DNA of 64,000 bases from Mariniflexile maritimum (lineage in GTDB: Bacteria; Bacteroidota; Bacteroidia; Flavobacteriales; Flavobacteriaceae), in assembly GCF_009746565.1 (NCBI RefSeq), contig NZ_WRPN01000002.1:310001-374000 (forward strand), written 5' to 3'. Made by a program: the position numbers and the translations under genes. This document shows, in pieces, positions 8,701-17,093 of the stretch; the stretch's first letter is position 1, and every line of letters starts with the position of its first letter. The notes below the pieces were generated by a model. The model had not been told where the DNA came from, did not search any database, and saw nothing but the letters and a program-made list of their open reading frames with translations.

Positions 8701-8723
8701 ATCCTAAAAATTAATTTTAGGAT
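8701..8723. repeat. Perfect inverted repeat just upstream of the small secreted protein gene
   Basis: ATCCTAAAA, a five-base ATTAA loop, then TTTTAGGAT. It lies 15 bases before the start codon at 8685, so it can be either an operator or an RNA hairpin in the leader of the operon. There is no T-run, so it is not a classic terminator. Confidence 0.6.
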
Positions 8724-8741
8724 AGTTAGTAAACAAGTTGT

Positions 8742-8875
8742 TTAAGAAGTCTAAAAATTAAGAAGTCGTTTAAAGAAGTCTTTTACTCTTGTAATTATTA
8801 AGGAAAATAAAAAAACTAGCGCTAGCTACGTTGCAACATGTTTTGCTAAATACTCATTTATAGGAGACTTCTTAA
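8742..8875. repeat. TTAAGAAGTC direct repeats with an inverted copy
   Basis: TTAAGAAGTCT at 8742-8752, TTAAGAAGTC at 8758-8767, a one-base variant TAAAGAAGTCT at 8771-8781, and the exact reverse complement AGACTTCTTAA at 8865-8875. The spacing of about 16 and 13 bases between copies suggests binding sites for a regulator, but an RNA structure (first copy pairing with the last) is equally possible. Confidence 0.55.
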
Positions 8876-9034
8876 TTAACCTAAGAATTTTGTAAGTAAC
8901 AATCCAAATGTAAAAAAAAAAAAATCGTCATTTGCAACTTTTTTTTTGCATTTTTAAGTTATTTGATGTTTTATTAAAAATATTGCTGTGGGTATCCCGT
9001 AAAAATTAAAAAACCGAATTGTTTTCTAGGGATT

Positions 9035-9772
9035 TTATACGCTAAACTTTTCTAGTTGTCCCAAAATAACACTTCTTGCTTCTTCATTTAAAGTCTTTGT
9101 GTCGGCAACTTTTAAATGTTCGGTTTCTAAAAACTTATGGATTTTTACGCGCATACGCCCAGGGCCACCACTAAAAAAAGTATAGGATAGCCGTTTTTTG
9201 TTATCGGCAAACGTTATGGGCACAATAGGGATGTGGTGGTTAATGGCGAGCCTAAAAGCACCATCCTTAAATTCGTCCAATATTATATGTTCTTCGGGCA
9301 CGCCGCCTTCAGGGAAAATACAAATGCTAACACCGGTTTTCAATCGTTTTTGTGCTCTTAAAAAAACGGCCTTTCGGCTTTTTTCCGAGCTTCTATCAAC
9401 CAAAATACAGGTGCGTTTATAGAAAAACCCAAATAAGGGAATGTTGGCAAGCTCTTTTTTTCCAACAAACACAAACGGGTTTTTAACGCTCACCAGCATC
9501 AGCATAATATCTGCCATCGAGGTATGGTTGGCTATAAACAGATAGCTTTTGTTTTTTTCGGGCGTTTGCTTTCGCTTAATTTGCCAATTAAAGCCCATGC
9601 CAATTAATATGAATTTTGCCCAAATACGTGCAATTTTAAAAAAGAAAGGATACCACGATTCTTTTGAAATTGAAATTAAAAGTATGGGGAACAGGATAAG
9701 TATGGGCAATGCTACAAGTATGTAGAACCAAATGCGGTACAAAATCCAGAAAATATATTTAAAAAGTTTCAT
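9035..9772 (-). CDS. plsC: 1-acyl-sn-glycerol-3-phosphate acyltransferase (PlsC family)
   Basis: Transfers an acyl chain to lysophosphatidic acid to give phosphatidic acid at the inner membrane. The 245-residue product has an N-terminal hydrophobic region (residues about 5-35), the catalytic HxxxxD motif as NHTSMAD (His 83, Asp 88), and the substrate motif FPEGG near residue 155, where many homologues have FPEGTR. The open frame continues upstream into trpS territory, but MKLFKYIFW at 9772 is the natural start. It is divergent from trpS. A second PlsC is encoded at 55473-56210; the two share motifs but differ widely, so they are probably not recent duplicates. Confidence 0.92.
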   Translation of the reverse strand: MKLFKYIFWILYRIWFYILVALPILILFPILLISISKESWYPFFFKIARIWAKFILIGMGFNWQIKRKQTPEKNKSYLFIANHTSMADIMLMLVSVKNPFVFVGKKELANIPLFGFFYKRTCILVDRSSEKSRKAVFLRAQKRLKTGVSICIFPEGGVPEEHIILDEFKDGAFRLAINHHIPIVPITFADNKKRLSYTFFSGGPGRMRVKIHKFLETEHLKVADTKTLNEEARSVILGQLEKFSV

Positions 9773-9887
9773 CAAGTTCAAAAATACATAATTGTATTGA
9801 GCAATTCTATTAAAAAAATTACCTTTGCTCGCAGAAAGCATATAGTTTAATTTTAATGAAATTCCCGCTTTGGCGAGAATGAAAAAG

Positions 9888-10856
9888 ATGGCAAGAATAC
9901 TTACAGGCATACAAAGTACGGGAACACCACATTTAGGCAATATTTTAGGGGCGCTTATACCAGCAATTGAAATGGCGAACAACCCCAAAAACGATTCGTT
10001 TTTATTTATTGCGAATTTGCACACCTTAACCCAAATTAAAGATGCTGCGATACTACGGCAAAACACGTATTCGGTGGCAGCTACCTGGTTGGCTTTTGGA
10101 TTGGATATTGAAAAAACGGTGTTTTATAGACAAAGTGATGTGCCACAGGTTACAGAACTGTCGTGGTATTTAAGCTGCTTTTTTCCGTATCAACGCCTAA
10201 CGTTGGCGCACAGTTTTAAGGATAAAGCCGATAGGTTGGAAGATGTAAACGCCGGTTTATTTAACTACCCCATGTTAATGGCTGCCGATATTTTACTGTA
10301 CGATGCTGAAATTGTACCCGTTGGAAAAGACCAATTGCAACACATTGAAATGACCCGTGATGTGGCGGCACGTTTTCATGCAAAAATGGGCGATGTTTTT
10401 GTGTTGCCCGATGGAAGAATTGAAGAACACATCATGCTTATTCCGGGAACGGATGGCGAAAAAATGAGCAAAAGTCGCGATAATACCATCAATATTTTTT
10501 TGGATGATAAAAAGTTGCGCAAGCAAATATTGGGCATTCAAACGGATAGCACACCCCTTGAAGCCCCAAAAGACTGGAGTACGTGCAACTGTTTTGCTAT
10601 TTATAATTTATTAGCAAGCGATGAACAAATTAAAACCATGAAAGCCCATTATGAAAACGGTAATTATGGTTACGGACATGCCAAACAAGCCTTATTTGAG
10701 CTAATAGTTGATAAATTTGCGGTACAGCGCGAGCGCTACCACTATTACATGAACAACCTAGAAGAAGTTGAAAAGGCACTTGCTTTGGGTGCCGAAAAAG
10801 CGAGATTGGTGGCAGATGCTGTTTTAAAGCGCGTTCGAGAGAAGGTTGGGTATTAA
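9888..10856 (+). CDS. trpS: Tryptophan--tRNA ligase
   Basis: Charges tRNA-Trp with tryptophan in the cytoplasm. The 322-residue class I synthetase has the HIGH-type signature TPHLGN (residues 13-18) and KMSKS near residues 191-195. Three in-frame starts are close together: TTG 9870, ATG 9879 (MKKMARIL) and ATG 9888 (MARILTG). I chose 9888 because family members begin directly with the ARILTG strand, and the A/G-rich AAAAAG before it could bind the ribosome. The sequence just upstream (9860-9887) is a repeat-like GC hairpin that supplies the extra ATG, see findings. It is divergent from plsC. Confidence 0.96.
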   Translation: MARILTGIQSTGTPHLGNILGALIPAIEMANNPKNDSFLFIANLHTLTQIKDAAILRQNTYSVAATWLAFGLDIEKTVFYRQSDVPQVTELSWYLSCFFPYQRLTLAHSFKDKADRLEDVNAGLFNYPMLMAADILLYDAEIVPVGKDQLQHIEMTRDVAARFHAKMGDVFVLPDGRIEEHIMLIPGTDGEKMSKSRDNTINIFLDDKKLRKQILGIQTDSTPLEAPKDWSTCNCFAIYNLLASDEQIKTMKAHYENGNYGYGHAKQALFELIVDKFAVQRERYHYYMNNLEEVEKALALGAEKARLVADAVLKRVREKVGY

Positions 10857-10965
10857 TTCCTGCAAAAGCTGGGATCTTGTATTCAAATCTTAAATCAAAA
10901 AATGAAATAATGCGATTTACAAATAATCGTCCATTTCGTAAGATTCCTGCTTTCGCAGAAATTTT
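10857..10965. repeat. Intergenic repeat-like palindromes between trpS and dprA
   Basis: ATTCCTGCAAAAGCTGGGAT (10855-10874) and GATTCCTGCTTTCGCAGAAA (10942-10961) are variants of one small palindromic element (ATTCCTGC, loop, GCAGGAAT). A further variant precedes trpS at 9860-9880. They may act as weak terminators for the convergent trpS and dprA transcripts. Confidence 0.5.
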
Positions 10966-12069
10966 TCAAATAACCTCAAACAGTTTCCCCGGCAACGGGC
11001 GTACAACGCCTTTTAGTTCCATATTCAATAACGCGCTGGCAACCTTAAAAATGGGCATGTTACATTCAATGGCAATAACGTCCAGCAGTTGTTTATCCTT
11101 TTCTTTTAGATAGTTGAAAATTAGCTTTTCGGTCGCGTCCAATTCCACAAATAATTGTTTTTGAATGGTTGGTTTGTTTTCATCTTCCAGTTTCCAGTTC
11201 AAAATATAAGGTACATCTAAAGGCGTGGTAAGCATGTGGGCATTTTGGTGTTTTATTAAATTGTTGCAGCCTGTGCTTTGTAAATCGGTGGTTCTTCCAG
11301 GTACAGCAAACACATCGCGGTTGTAGGAGTTGGCAATATCGGCCGTAACCAAGCTGCCACCTTTTTCGGCCGATTCTATTACAATGGTCGCTTCACTTAA
11401 ACCGGCAATGATGCGATTGCGTTTTAAAAAATTGTTTCTGTCAAAAGTATCGGTACTCCAAAAATCGGTAAAAAAGCCACCGTTTTTTTCCATGGGAACC
11501 ATGTATTTTTTGTGCACCGCCGGGTATATTTGATTGAGCCCGTGCGCCAAACAACCAATGGTTTGTAAATGGTGTTTCATAGCCGCTTTATGGGCCGTAA
11601 TATCGGTGCCGTAAGCAAACCCTGAAACAATAACAGGGTTATAAATGGCTAGTTTTTCAACTAAATCTTCGCAAAACGCCATGCCATTGGTTGTGATTTT
11701 TCTAGTGCCAACAATGCTAATAATGTGCCGTTGTTTTAAATTAATGGTTCCAGATTGGAATAATAGCATGGGGCCATCAATGCAGTGCTTTAATTTTTCG
11801 GGATAATGGCTTTCTTCAAAATATAAAACCTCAATGTTGTTTTCCTTAATAAAAACAAGCTCTTTTTCGGCTTCTTTTATATGGTGCGGTTTAAACAGTT
11901 CGCCCAAGATTACGCTGCCAATACCATCGATTTTTTGCAGGTTTTGCCGTTTTTCTTTTAAAACCGCTTCCGCAGAACCGCAATGGTTAATGAGTCGTTT
12001 TGCCGTAATGTCGCCAATATTGGGCACATGTTGTAGGGCAAGGGTGTAAAGCAAATCGGTTTGGTTCAT
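10966..12069 (-). CDS. dprA: DNA-processing protein DprA
   Basis: DprA binds incoming single-stranded DNA during natural transformation and loads RecA. The 367-residue protein has an N-terminal helix-hairpin-helix region (NIGDITAKRLIN), the Rossmann-like core (HIISIVGTRKITTNGM, SGFAYGTDITAHKAA, RNRIIAGLSEATIVIE, EKGGSLVTADIA, FAVPGR) and a C-terminal winged-helix domain. The usual GID of the SGxAxGID signature is GTD here. The open frame extends upstream, but MNQTDLLYTLAL at 12069 matches the family start. Its presence, with recA in the same window, is consistent with competence but does not prove it. Confidence 0.95.
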   Translation of the reverse strand: MNQTDLLYTLALQHVPNIGDITAKRLINHCGSAEAVLKEKRQNLQKIDGIGSVILGELFKPHHIKEAEKELVFIKENNIEVLYFEESHYPEKLKHCIDGPMLLFQSGTINLKQRHIISIVGTRKITTNGMAFCEDLVEKLAIYNPVIVSGFAYGTDITAHKAAMKHHLQTIGCLAHGLNQIYPAVHKKYMVPMEKNGGFFTDFWSTDTFDRNNFLKRNRIIAGLSEATIVIESAEKGGSLVTADIANSYNRDVFAVPGRTTDLQSTGCNNLIKHQNAHMLTTPLDVPYILNWKLEDENKPTIQKQLFVELDATEKLIFNYLKEKDKQLLDVIAIECNMPIFKVASALLNMELKGVVRPLPGKLFEVI

Positions 12070-12160
12070 TTTATGCCATTGATTTTGAAGCTGCAAGAAA
12101 AGAATTTTTAAACTGTTAATAAATACTTCGGCATAAATTTTATCTAAAAGCAAAAAATTT

Positions 12161-12168
12161 TAACTTTG
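12161..12168 (+). promoter_or_regulatory. -7 box close to the start of the HU-SPOR gene
   Basis: TAACTTTG is an exact TAnnTTTG match, and its last base is only five bases before the ATG at 12174. If it is used, the transcript would be leaderless or nearly so. No -33 TTG at a suitable distance was seen. Confidence 0.4.
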
Positions 12169-12173
12169 TTTTT

Positions 12174-13118
12174 ATGCAATTAGAAACCTACATAAGCGAT
12201 TTACTCTATAGATATGAGTGTGTTACCATACCAGGGTTTGGTGCGTTTTTAACACAAAAAGCCTCTGCGTCGATTGATGCGGCCACACATACCTTTTATC
12301 CACCCAAAAAAACCGTGTCGTTTAACGAGCAAATTCAAAAAAACGATGGGCTGTTGGCACATTATATTGCCGATATTGAGAAAATTCCGTTTGAGGTTGC
12401 CAATGAGAAAATTGCAAATCGGGTTAAGTTGCTGAAATCAAATTTAACGCAAGGTGAAACCGTTAGTTTTAAAAATATTGGTGAAATTATTTTTAACAGT
12501 GAAGGCAAGATTATATTTGAACCAACATATCATTTAAACTATTTGACCAATGCGTTTGGCTTGTCGCAATTTGTGTCGCCTTCCGTTTCTCGCGAGGTTT
12601 ACAAACAAGAAGTGGAAGCTATTGAAAAGGTAATACCGCTTACCATAACCCCAGAAAAGCGCAAAGCATCCCCTTATTTTAAATATGCTGCGGTGGCTTT
12701 AATAGCCTTGGCTTTGGGCGCATTGGTGCCCTCAAAATACTATCTTGACCAAATTGAGCAACACAACCAAATTGCCCAAGAAGTGGCCACCCAAAAGCTT
12801 GACAGTAAAATACAGCAAGCCACTTTTAATTTGAACCCATTGCCCGCTATTACGCTAAACGTTGCCAAACAATCTGGTAATTACCATGTGGTTGCTGGTG
12901 CTTTTAGGGTAGAAGATAACTGCGCGCAAATTTTAAGCGACTTGAAAGCCCAAGGTTTTAACGCAAGAAGCATAGGCGTTAACAAATACGGATTGCACGA
13001 AGTGGTTTACGGTAGCTACGAAACTGCCGAAGAAGCCTTAAAAGTGTTGCGCAACGTTAGAAACAATCATAACGAAGATGCGTGGTTGTTGGTTAAGGAC
13101 TTGGATTTGGTTAACTAA
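12174..13118 (+). CDS. HU-like domain protein with transmembrane segment and SPOR domain
   Basis: 314 residues in a recognisable three-part layout. Residues 1-125 form an HU/CCDC81-type domain (METYISDLLYRYECVTIPGF-like opening, then FKNIGEIIFNSEGKIIFEPT). Residues about 169-186 are one transmembrane helix. Residues about 232-310 are a SPOR domain (NYHVVAGAFRVEDN, LHEVVYGSYETAEEA), which binds denuded septal peptidoglycan. The layout places the HU-like domain in the cytoplasm and SPOR in the periplasm, suggesting a link between division septum and a cytoplasmic partner or DNA (inference). Family members occur throughout Flavobacteriia, usually next to dprA, as here. Confidence 0.88.
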   Translation: MQLETYISDLLYRYECVTIPGFGAFLTQKASASIDAATHTFYPPKKTVSFNEQIQKNDGLLAHYIADIEKIPFEVANEKIANRVKLLKSNLTQGETVSFKNIGEIIFNSEGKIIFEPTYHLNYLTNAFGLSQFVSPSVSREVYKQEVEAIEKVIPLTITPEKRKASPYFKYAAVALIALALGALVPSKYYLDQIEQHNQIAQEVATQKLDSKIQQATFNLNPLPAITLNVAKQSGNYHVVAGAFRVEDNCAQILSDLKAQGFNARSIGVNKYGLHEVVYGSYETAEEALKVLRNVRNNHNEDAWLLVKDLDLVN

Positions 13119-13197
13119 ACAGCCGTATTTCTTCCTATTAGATGAGTTTAAACGGTAACACTAGAATATTTTACTGCAATTTGTTCGTGATGGATTT

Positions 13198-14034
13198 TTA
13201 ATGTTGTAGTTTTTTTGGTTTTATACGTTCAAAATAAAACCAAATTGTGCCTATTAGCAAAACTTGTACTACAACAGAAAATATAGAGCCTTCAAAACCA
13301 AAATCGCCCCCATTAATCATGTTTTTCTCTGTTGTTTTAAACTCGATTAAAGAGTAAAAATCTTGACCGCTCACATTAAACCCAAATAAGGTTTGAAACA
13401 AATTCCAGCTAAAATGTAAGGCGATGGGAAACCATAGGTTTTTGGTATAAATATAAGAAGCCCCTAAAACGATACCCGCTAAAAATAAATTTAAAAAGCT
13501 AAACCAGTCCATATTGGGGTTGGCGCCATGGGCGATCGCAAATACAAGTGAGGTGAGCAATAGCGCCCAATAGCTATTAAAGGACGCCATAAAATTGCGC
13601 AGTATATAGCCCCTAAAAAGCACTTCTTCGGTAATGGCCACAAAGATGTATATTAATATGGAGAATAGAAGTTCCTTAAAGCTGAGGGTTATGCCCAAAA
13701 ACTTCACTTGATTGATGGCTAACAGGATAAGCAAGCCTAAGCCCATAATGATAAACCCAAATAGGAGGCCCAAATAAATATGCTTGAACCTGTTTTTTAT
13801 TTGGAAGCCAAGGTTGATGAATTTTTCTTTATCGATAAACACCATAAAAAACCAAAGCAAGACAATTGTGCCCGTAAAATTAAAAAAAGTTATTATCAGA
13901 TGCTGTGCCGTGGTTTTTTCGGCCTCCAGGGATTTTAAATCGACACTCGCCATGAGAAACCCTGTAAATTGAAATATCCCAACAAAAACAAAATAGGGAA
14001 TAATTAATAGTAAGATGCGTTGCCAGCCTTTCAT
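13198..14034 (-). CDS. CPBP family intramembrane glutamic protease
   Basis: A 278-residue membrane protein with about eight hydrophobic segments. The CPBP/Rce1-type motifs are present: EEVLFRGYI (Glu 136-137, Arg 141), FAIAHG (His 169) and ALHFSWN (His about 207). These proteases cut prenylated or other membrane proteins in eukaryotes; bacterial members are linked to bacteriocin immunity, but no bacteriocin gene is adjacent. The gene stands alone, convergent with the HU-SPOR gene. The substrate cannot be inferred. Confidence 0.93.
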   Translation of the reverse strand: MKGWQRILLLIIPYFVFVGIFQFTGFLMASVDLKSLEAEKTTAQHLIITFFNFTGTIVLLWFFMVFIDKEKFINLGFQIKNRFKHIYLGLLFGFIIMGLGLLILLAINQVKFLGITLSFKELLFSILIYIFVAITEEVLFRGYILRNFMASFNSYWALLLTSLVFAIAHGANPNMDWFSFLNLFLAGIVLGASYIYTKNLWFPIALHFSWNLFQTLFGFNVSGQDFYSLIEFKTTEKNMINGGDFGFEGSIFSVVVQVLLIGTIWFYFERIKPKKLQH

Positions 14035-14244
14035 ATTTTTTTGTTTACTATAAATTTATTTGCATTTGGAATTAGTATAAAAGACTATTATTCCTTCAAA
14101 TATCGAGAATATAAAATTGTTTGTAAACCTTTTTTTTTGTAAAAAACGTTTTTTCTGTAATTTTTTAAATTTATTACTGCGGATTTCCCGTTAAATCGCT
14201 GTGGTTCTTTAATAGGAAGGGTCTTTTTAACCTTAGCAGTCGTG

Positions 14245-14272
14245 TTGTAAATTAAAAATCCGCTTACCTTTA
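14245..14272 (+). promoter_or_regulatory. Probable promoter of the acyl-CoA thioesterase gene
   Basis: TTG at 14245-14247, a 17-base spacer and TACCTTTA at 14265-14272 fit the Bacteroidota promoter with one mismatch in the -7 box. The ATG follows 19 bases later. Confidence 0.55.
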
Positions 14273-14291
14273 CAACATATTTAATTTTTTT

Positions 14292-14804
14292 ATGATGCAA
14301 GCGAAAACACCCGAACAATCGAAAACAATCCTTACCGATATGGTTTTACCCGGTGAAACCAACCCATTGAACAATCTTTTTGGGGGCGAACTGTTGGCGC
14401 GCATGGATAGGGCCGCTAGTATTGCTGCACGTCGCCATAGCAGGCACATTGTAGTAACCGCTTCGGTAAACCATGTGGCTTTTAGTAAAGCGGTACCTTT
14501 AGGAAGCGTGGTAACGGTTGAGGCCAAGGTATCGCGGGCTTTTAATACCTCGATGGAGGTGTTTATTGATGTTTGGATTGAAGACCGCATTTCGGGCGCA
14601 CGTACCAAGGCCAATGAAGGTATTTATACATTTGTAGCCGTTGATGATGTTGGCAAGCCCGTAATAGTGCCTGAAATTTTGCCCGAAACCGAACTGGAAA
14701 AACAACGTTTTGAAGCCGCTTTACGACGCAAACAACTCAGTTTATTGTTGTCTGGGAAAATGAAGCCCCATGAAGCAACTGAGTTAAAAGCGTTTTTTAT
14801 GTAG
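14292..14804 (+). CDS. Acyl-CoA thioesterase, hotdog fold
   Basis: 170 residues of the YciA/ACOT hotdog family, which hydrolyses acyl-CoA to free fatty acid and CoA in the cytoplasm. Visible features are MVLPGETNPLNNLFGGELLA with the catalytic-loop Asn and Gly residues, the helix ARMDRAASIAARRHS, and the strand VTASVNHVAFSKAVPLGSVV. One domain only, usual length for this subgroup. The start MMQAKTPEQSKTIL or the second Met are both possible. It is a single gene with its own promoter, closed by a hairpin at 14836-14871. Confidence 0.92.
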   Translation: MMQAKTPEQSKTILTDMVLPGETNPLNNLFGGELLARMDRAASIAARRHSRHIVVTASVNHVAFSKAVPLGSVVTVEAKVSRAFNTSMEVFIDVWIEDRISGARTKANEGIYTFVAVDDVGKPVIVPEILPETELEKQRFEAALRRKQLSLLLSGKMKPHEATELKAFFM

Positions 14805-14835
14805 TTTTGGTTTTGTTCTAATCTGTACTAAAATA

Positions 14836-14871
14836 AGAAACCGCCCAAAGCAATTGCTTCAAACGGTTTCT
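14836..14871. terminator. Hairpin between the thioesterase and lipoprotein genes
   Basis: AGAAACCG (14836-14843) pairs with CGGTTTCT (14864-14871), enclosing a second small palindrome around GCAATTGC. It sits between two convergent genes and probably serves both, although T-runs are short. Confidence 0.65.
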
Positions 14872-14894
14872 AAACTAAATAACCAACCAAAATT

Positions 14895-15830
14895 TTATAA
14901 AACCCTTGTGCTTGTTCTTGGGTTTTCTACTTTATCTTTTCTTTGTTTACGCAACTTTTCGGTTGTTGCGGTTTTTTCTTTTGTATTTGCGGTTTTTAAA
15001 TATTGTATGTAACCCCTTCCTGTAAATTCATATACGGTTTTTGATGCGGGGTGGTACAATTCTATCTTCTTGTCATTTATAACGCTCAATTCAAAGTGTT
15101 CATTGTTGAAGAAATCATAATCTAATGTTAAAGTTTTAAGTTTTAAGTTTCCAGTAATGTTTCCAACGCCATAAACACCTGTATAATCCCAATATAAATT
15201 GTTAACGTTTTTACCGGTTGCATCTTGCGAACTCCTAAATTCCGAGTCGTTTCCGCCCGATAAAAACTGTAAATAGTTTTCGTTGTCAAAATCGTTCAGC
15301 GCGCCAAAATCGCTGGTATAGGTTTTTTCCCAAGCATTGTATTCTTGCAAGAAATAGTGAATGTTATCGTAAAACACGAAATCGTAATCGAAATTATTCC
15401 GTTGATAGCCTTCTAAAAAGTACGAGGTATCGTTGTTTGGGTTGTAAAGTTCTATGGTATTTGAATTGATTTGGTAAATGTCGAAGGTTTCAAAACCATC
15501 AACCAGATGAAAAACATCCAATATCATATCGTAGGCATCATAATTTCCAATTTTAATGCCCAATCCATTGCCGGTATTGCCCAAACCTACAATATTGTTG
15601 TTTGCATACACACTACCGTTTTTAAACGACATGGTAAAGGCCTTTTGCAAAAACGGGGTTGTGCCGTAACCTTCGGTTTTATTAATGTCAACATACCAAA
15701 TTTCGTATGAATTCAGCAATTGGTTCAACGATATGGTGGGTTCGTCATCAAATTGGTTTACTTCAGTGTAGCACGAAGTGAATAAGGTTGCGGTTAGCGC
15801 AACAGCTAAAAGTAATTTTATAGTTTTCAT
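14895..15830 (-). CDS. Lipoprotein of unknown function beside gpsA
   Basis: 311 residues. MKTIKLLLAVALTATLFTSC is a lipoprotein signal peptide with cysteine 20. The mature part is rich in Asn, Asp, Tyr and Phe, looks all-beta, and ends in a basic tail (KLRKQRKDKVENPRTSTRV). No catalytic motif is seen. The start is ATG 15830; the open frame begins two codons earlier at a TTG. Proteins of this kind in Flavobacteriia are sometimes labelled nicotinate mononucleotide adenylyltransferase in databases, but no HxGH nucleotidyltransferase motif is present, so that name should not be carried over. It is divergent from gpsA. Confidence 0.82.
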   Translation of the reverse strand: MKTIKLLLAVALTATLFTSCYTEVNQFDDEPTISLNQLLNSYEIWYVDINKTEGYGTTPFLQKAFTMSFKNGSVYANNNIVGLGNTGNGLGIKIGNYDAYDMILDVFHLVDGFETFDIYQINSNTIELYNPNNDTSYFLEGYQRNNFDYDFVFYDNIHYFLQEYNAWEKTYTSDFGALNDFDNENYLQFLSGGNDSEFRSSQDATGKNVNNLYWDYTGVYGVGNITGNLKLKTLTLDYDFFNNEHFELSVINDKKIELYHPASKTVYEFTGRGYIQYLKTANTKEKTATTEKLRKQRKDKVENPRTSTRVL

Positions 15831-16009
15831 AATCAAACATTTTTAGGGTTATAGGTTAAGGTTTTCAAAACACGTGCCACGTTTTTTTTGGTAGCGGTTT
15901 TCAATCGCATTCTCAGTTTTCGGGTTTTGGTTTTCGGGTTTAAAGTAGCTGTCGTTGGTTTGTATTCGTTGTTCTTTTTACTAATGGTCTTACTTTTCTA
16001 TAAATTATG

Positions 16010-16017
16010 TATTTTTG
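16010..16017 (+). promoter_or_regulatory. Probable -7 box of gpsA
   Basis: TATTTTTG, an exact TAnnTTTG match, 23 bases before the gpsA start. No convincing -33 TTG at 17-23 bases upstream. Confidence 0.45.
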
Positions 16018-16040
16018 AACAATAAACAATCACACTATTT

Positions 16041-17042
16041 ATGGACAAAACTTTAAGATACGCGGTTTTTGGAGCGGGAAGTTGGGCTACGGCCATTGTT
16101 AAGATGCTATGCGAAAATGTGGATGAAGTGGGTTGGTACATGCGAAGTGTGTATGCTAAAGAGCATTTGTTGAAAGAACACCATAACCCGAATTATTTGA
16201 GTTCAGTTGAATTTCATATTGAGCAATTAAAATTGAGTAACGATATAAATGAAATTGCAGAGTATGCCGATGTGTTGATTTTCGTTATTCCTTCGGCGTT
16301 TATCTATTCGGAATTACAAAAAATGACCGTCGATATTTCCAAGAAAACAATCGTTTCGGCCGTAAAAGGGATCATTCCCGAAACCGGTTTGTTGGTGGGC
16401 GAACATTTTCATGAAGCGTATAACATTCCGTATAAAAACATTGCGGTTATTGCGGGCCCGTGCCATTCGGAAGAAGTGGCTTTAGAGCGCTTGTCGTACT
16501 TAACCATTTCATGTTCAGATGCTGAAAAAGCGCAAACCATAGCCGATGCATTAACGAGCGATTATATAAAAACAAAAATTAGCGACGATGTTATTGGCGT
16601 GGAATATGCCGTTATGTTGAAGAATATTTACGCCATTGCCGCCGGTATAGCACATGGTTTGGGCTATGGCGATAATTTCCAGAGCGTACTGATGAGCAAC
16701 TCCATTCGCGAAATGAAACGTTTCATTAAAAAGATGCACAAAATGAAACGAAACATCAATAATTCGGCGTATCTGGGCGATTTGTTGGTAACGGGCTACT
16801 CGGTATTTTCAAGAAACCGCATGTTTGGAAACATGATTGGTAAGGGCTACACCGTAAAAAGCGCACAAATGGAGATGAGCATGGTTGCCGAAGGCTATTA
16901 CGCCACCAAAAGTGCCCATTTATTGAACGAAAAAAATAAAAAGAAAACACGTTTGCCCATTATAAACGCCGTTTACGAGATTCTATACGAAGGCAAGGAC
17001 CCCAAACAAACCTTTAAAAAACTGACTGAGAAGTTGGATTAA
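16041..17042 (+). CDS. gpsA: Glycerol-3-phosphate dehydrogenase [NAD(P)+]
   Basis: Reduces dihydroxyacetone phosphate to sn-glycerol 3-phosphate, the backbone for phospholipid synthesis. The 333-residue protein opens with the Rossmann fold YAVFGAGSWATAIVKML, has the conserved AVKGIIPETGLLVGE stretch, the catalytic-lysine region EYAVMLKNIYAIAAGIAHGL, and GDLLVTGYSVFSRNRMFG. Length and order match the family. It supplies substrate to the acyltransferases found elsewhere in the window. It is monocistronic, with the broken T9SS gene starting about 50 bases later. Confidence 0.97.
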   Translation: MDKTLRYAVFGAGSWATAIVKMLCENVDEVGWYMRSVYAKEHLLKEHHNPNYLSSVEFHIEQLKLSNDINEIAEYADVLIFVIPSAFIYSELQKMTVDISKKTIVSAVKGIIPETGLLVGEHFHEAYNIPYKNIAVIAGPCHSEEVALERLSYLTISCSDAEKAQTIADALTSDYIKTKISDDVIGVEYAVMLKNIYAIAAGIAHGLGYGDNFQSVLMSNSIREMKRFIKKMHKMKRNINNSAYLGDLLVTGYSVFSRNRMFGNMIGKGYTVKSAQMEMSMVAEGYYATKSAHLLNEKNKKKTRLPIINAVYEILYEGKDPKQTFKKLTEKLD

Positions 17043-17093
17043 TTTTTTTTATTATTCTTGCAATGTTTGTAAACTATTTCATTTTTTTGATAC

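Larger units (their letters stand above)
8686..9034. other. Repeat-rich noncoding region upstream of the GLPGLI operon
   Basis: No gene is seen. It holds a perfect palindromic element at 8701-8723, three AAGAAGTC-type direct repeats at 8742-8781 with one inverted copy at 8865-8875, a CTAGCGCTAG palindrome at 8817-8826, a run of 13 A at 8912-8924 and a run of nine T near 8939-8947. It is strongly AT-rich. No standard -33/-7 pair for the operon was found. Confidence 0.7.

Noticed and set aside
13119-13197. Terminator between the HU-SPOR and CPBP genes
   Set aside because: No convincing stem with T-run could be found between the convergent genes.
14895-15830. Nicotinate mononucleotide adenylyltransferase (a database label used for such genes)
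   Set aside because: The protein is a lipoprotein with no nucleotidyltransferase HxGH or SxTxxR motif.
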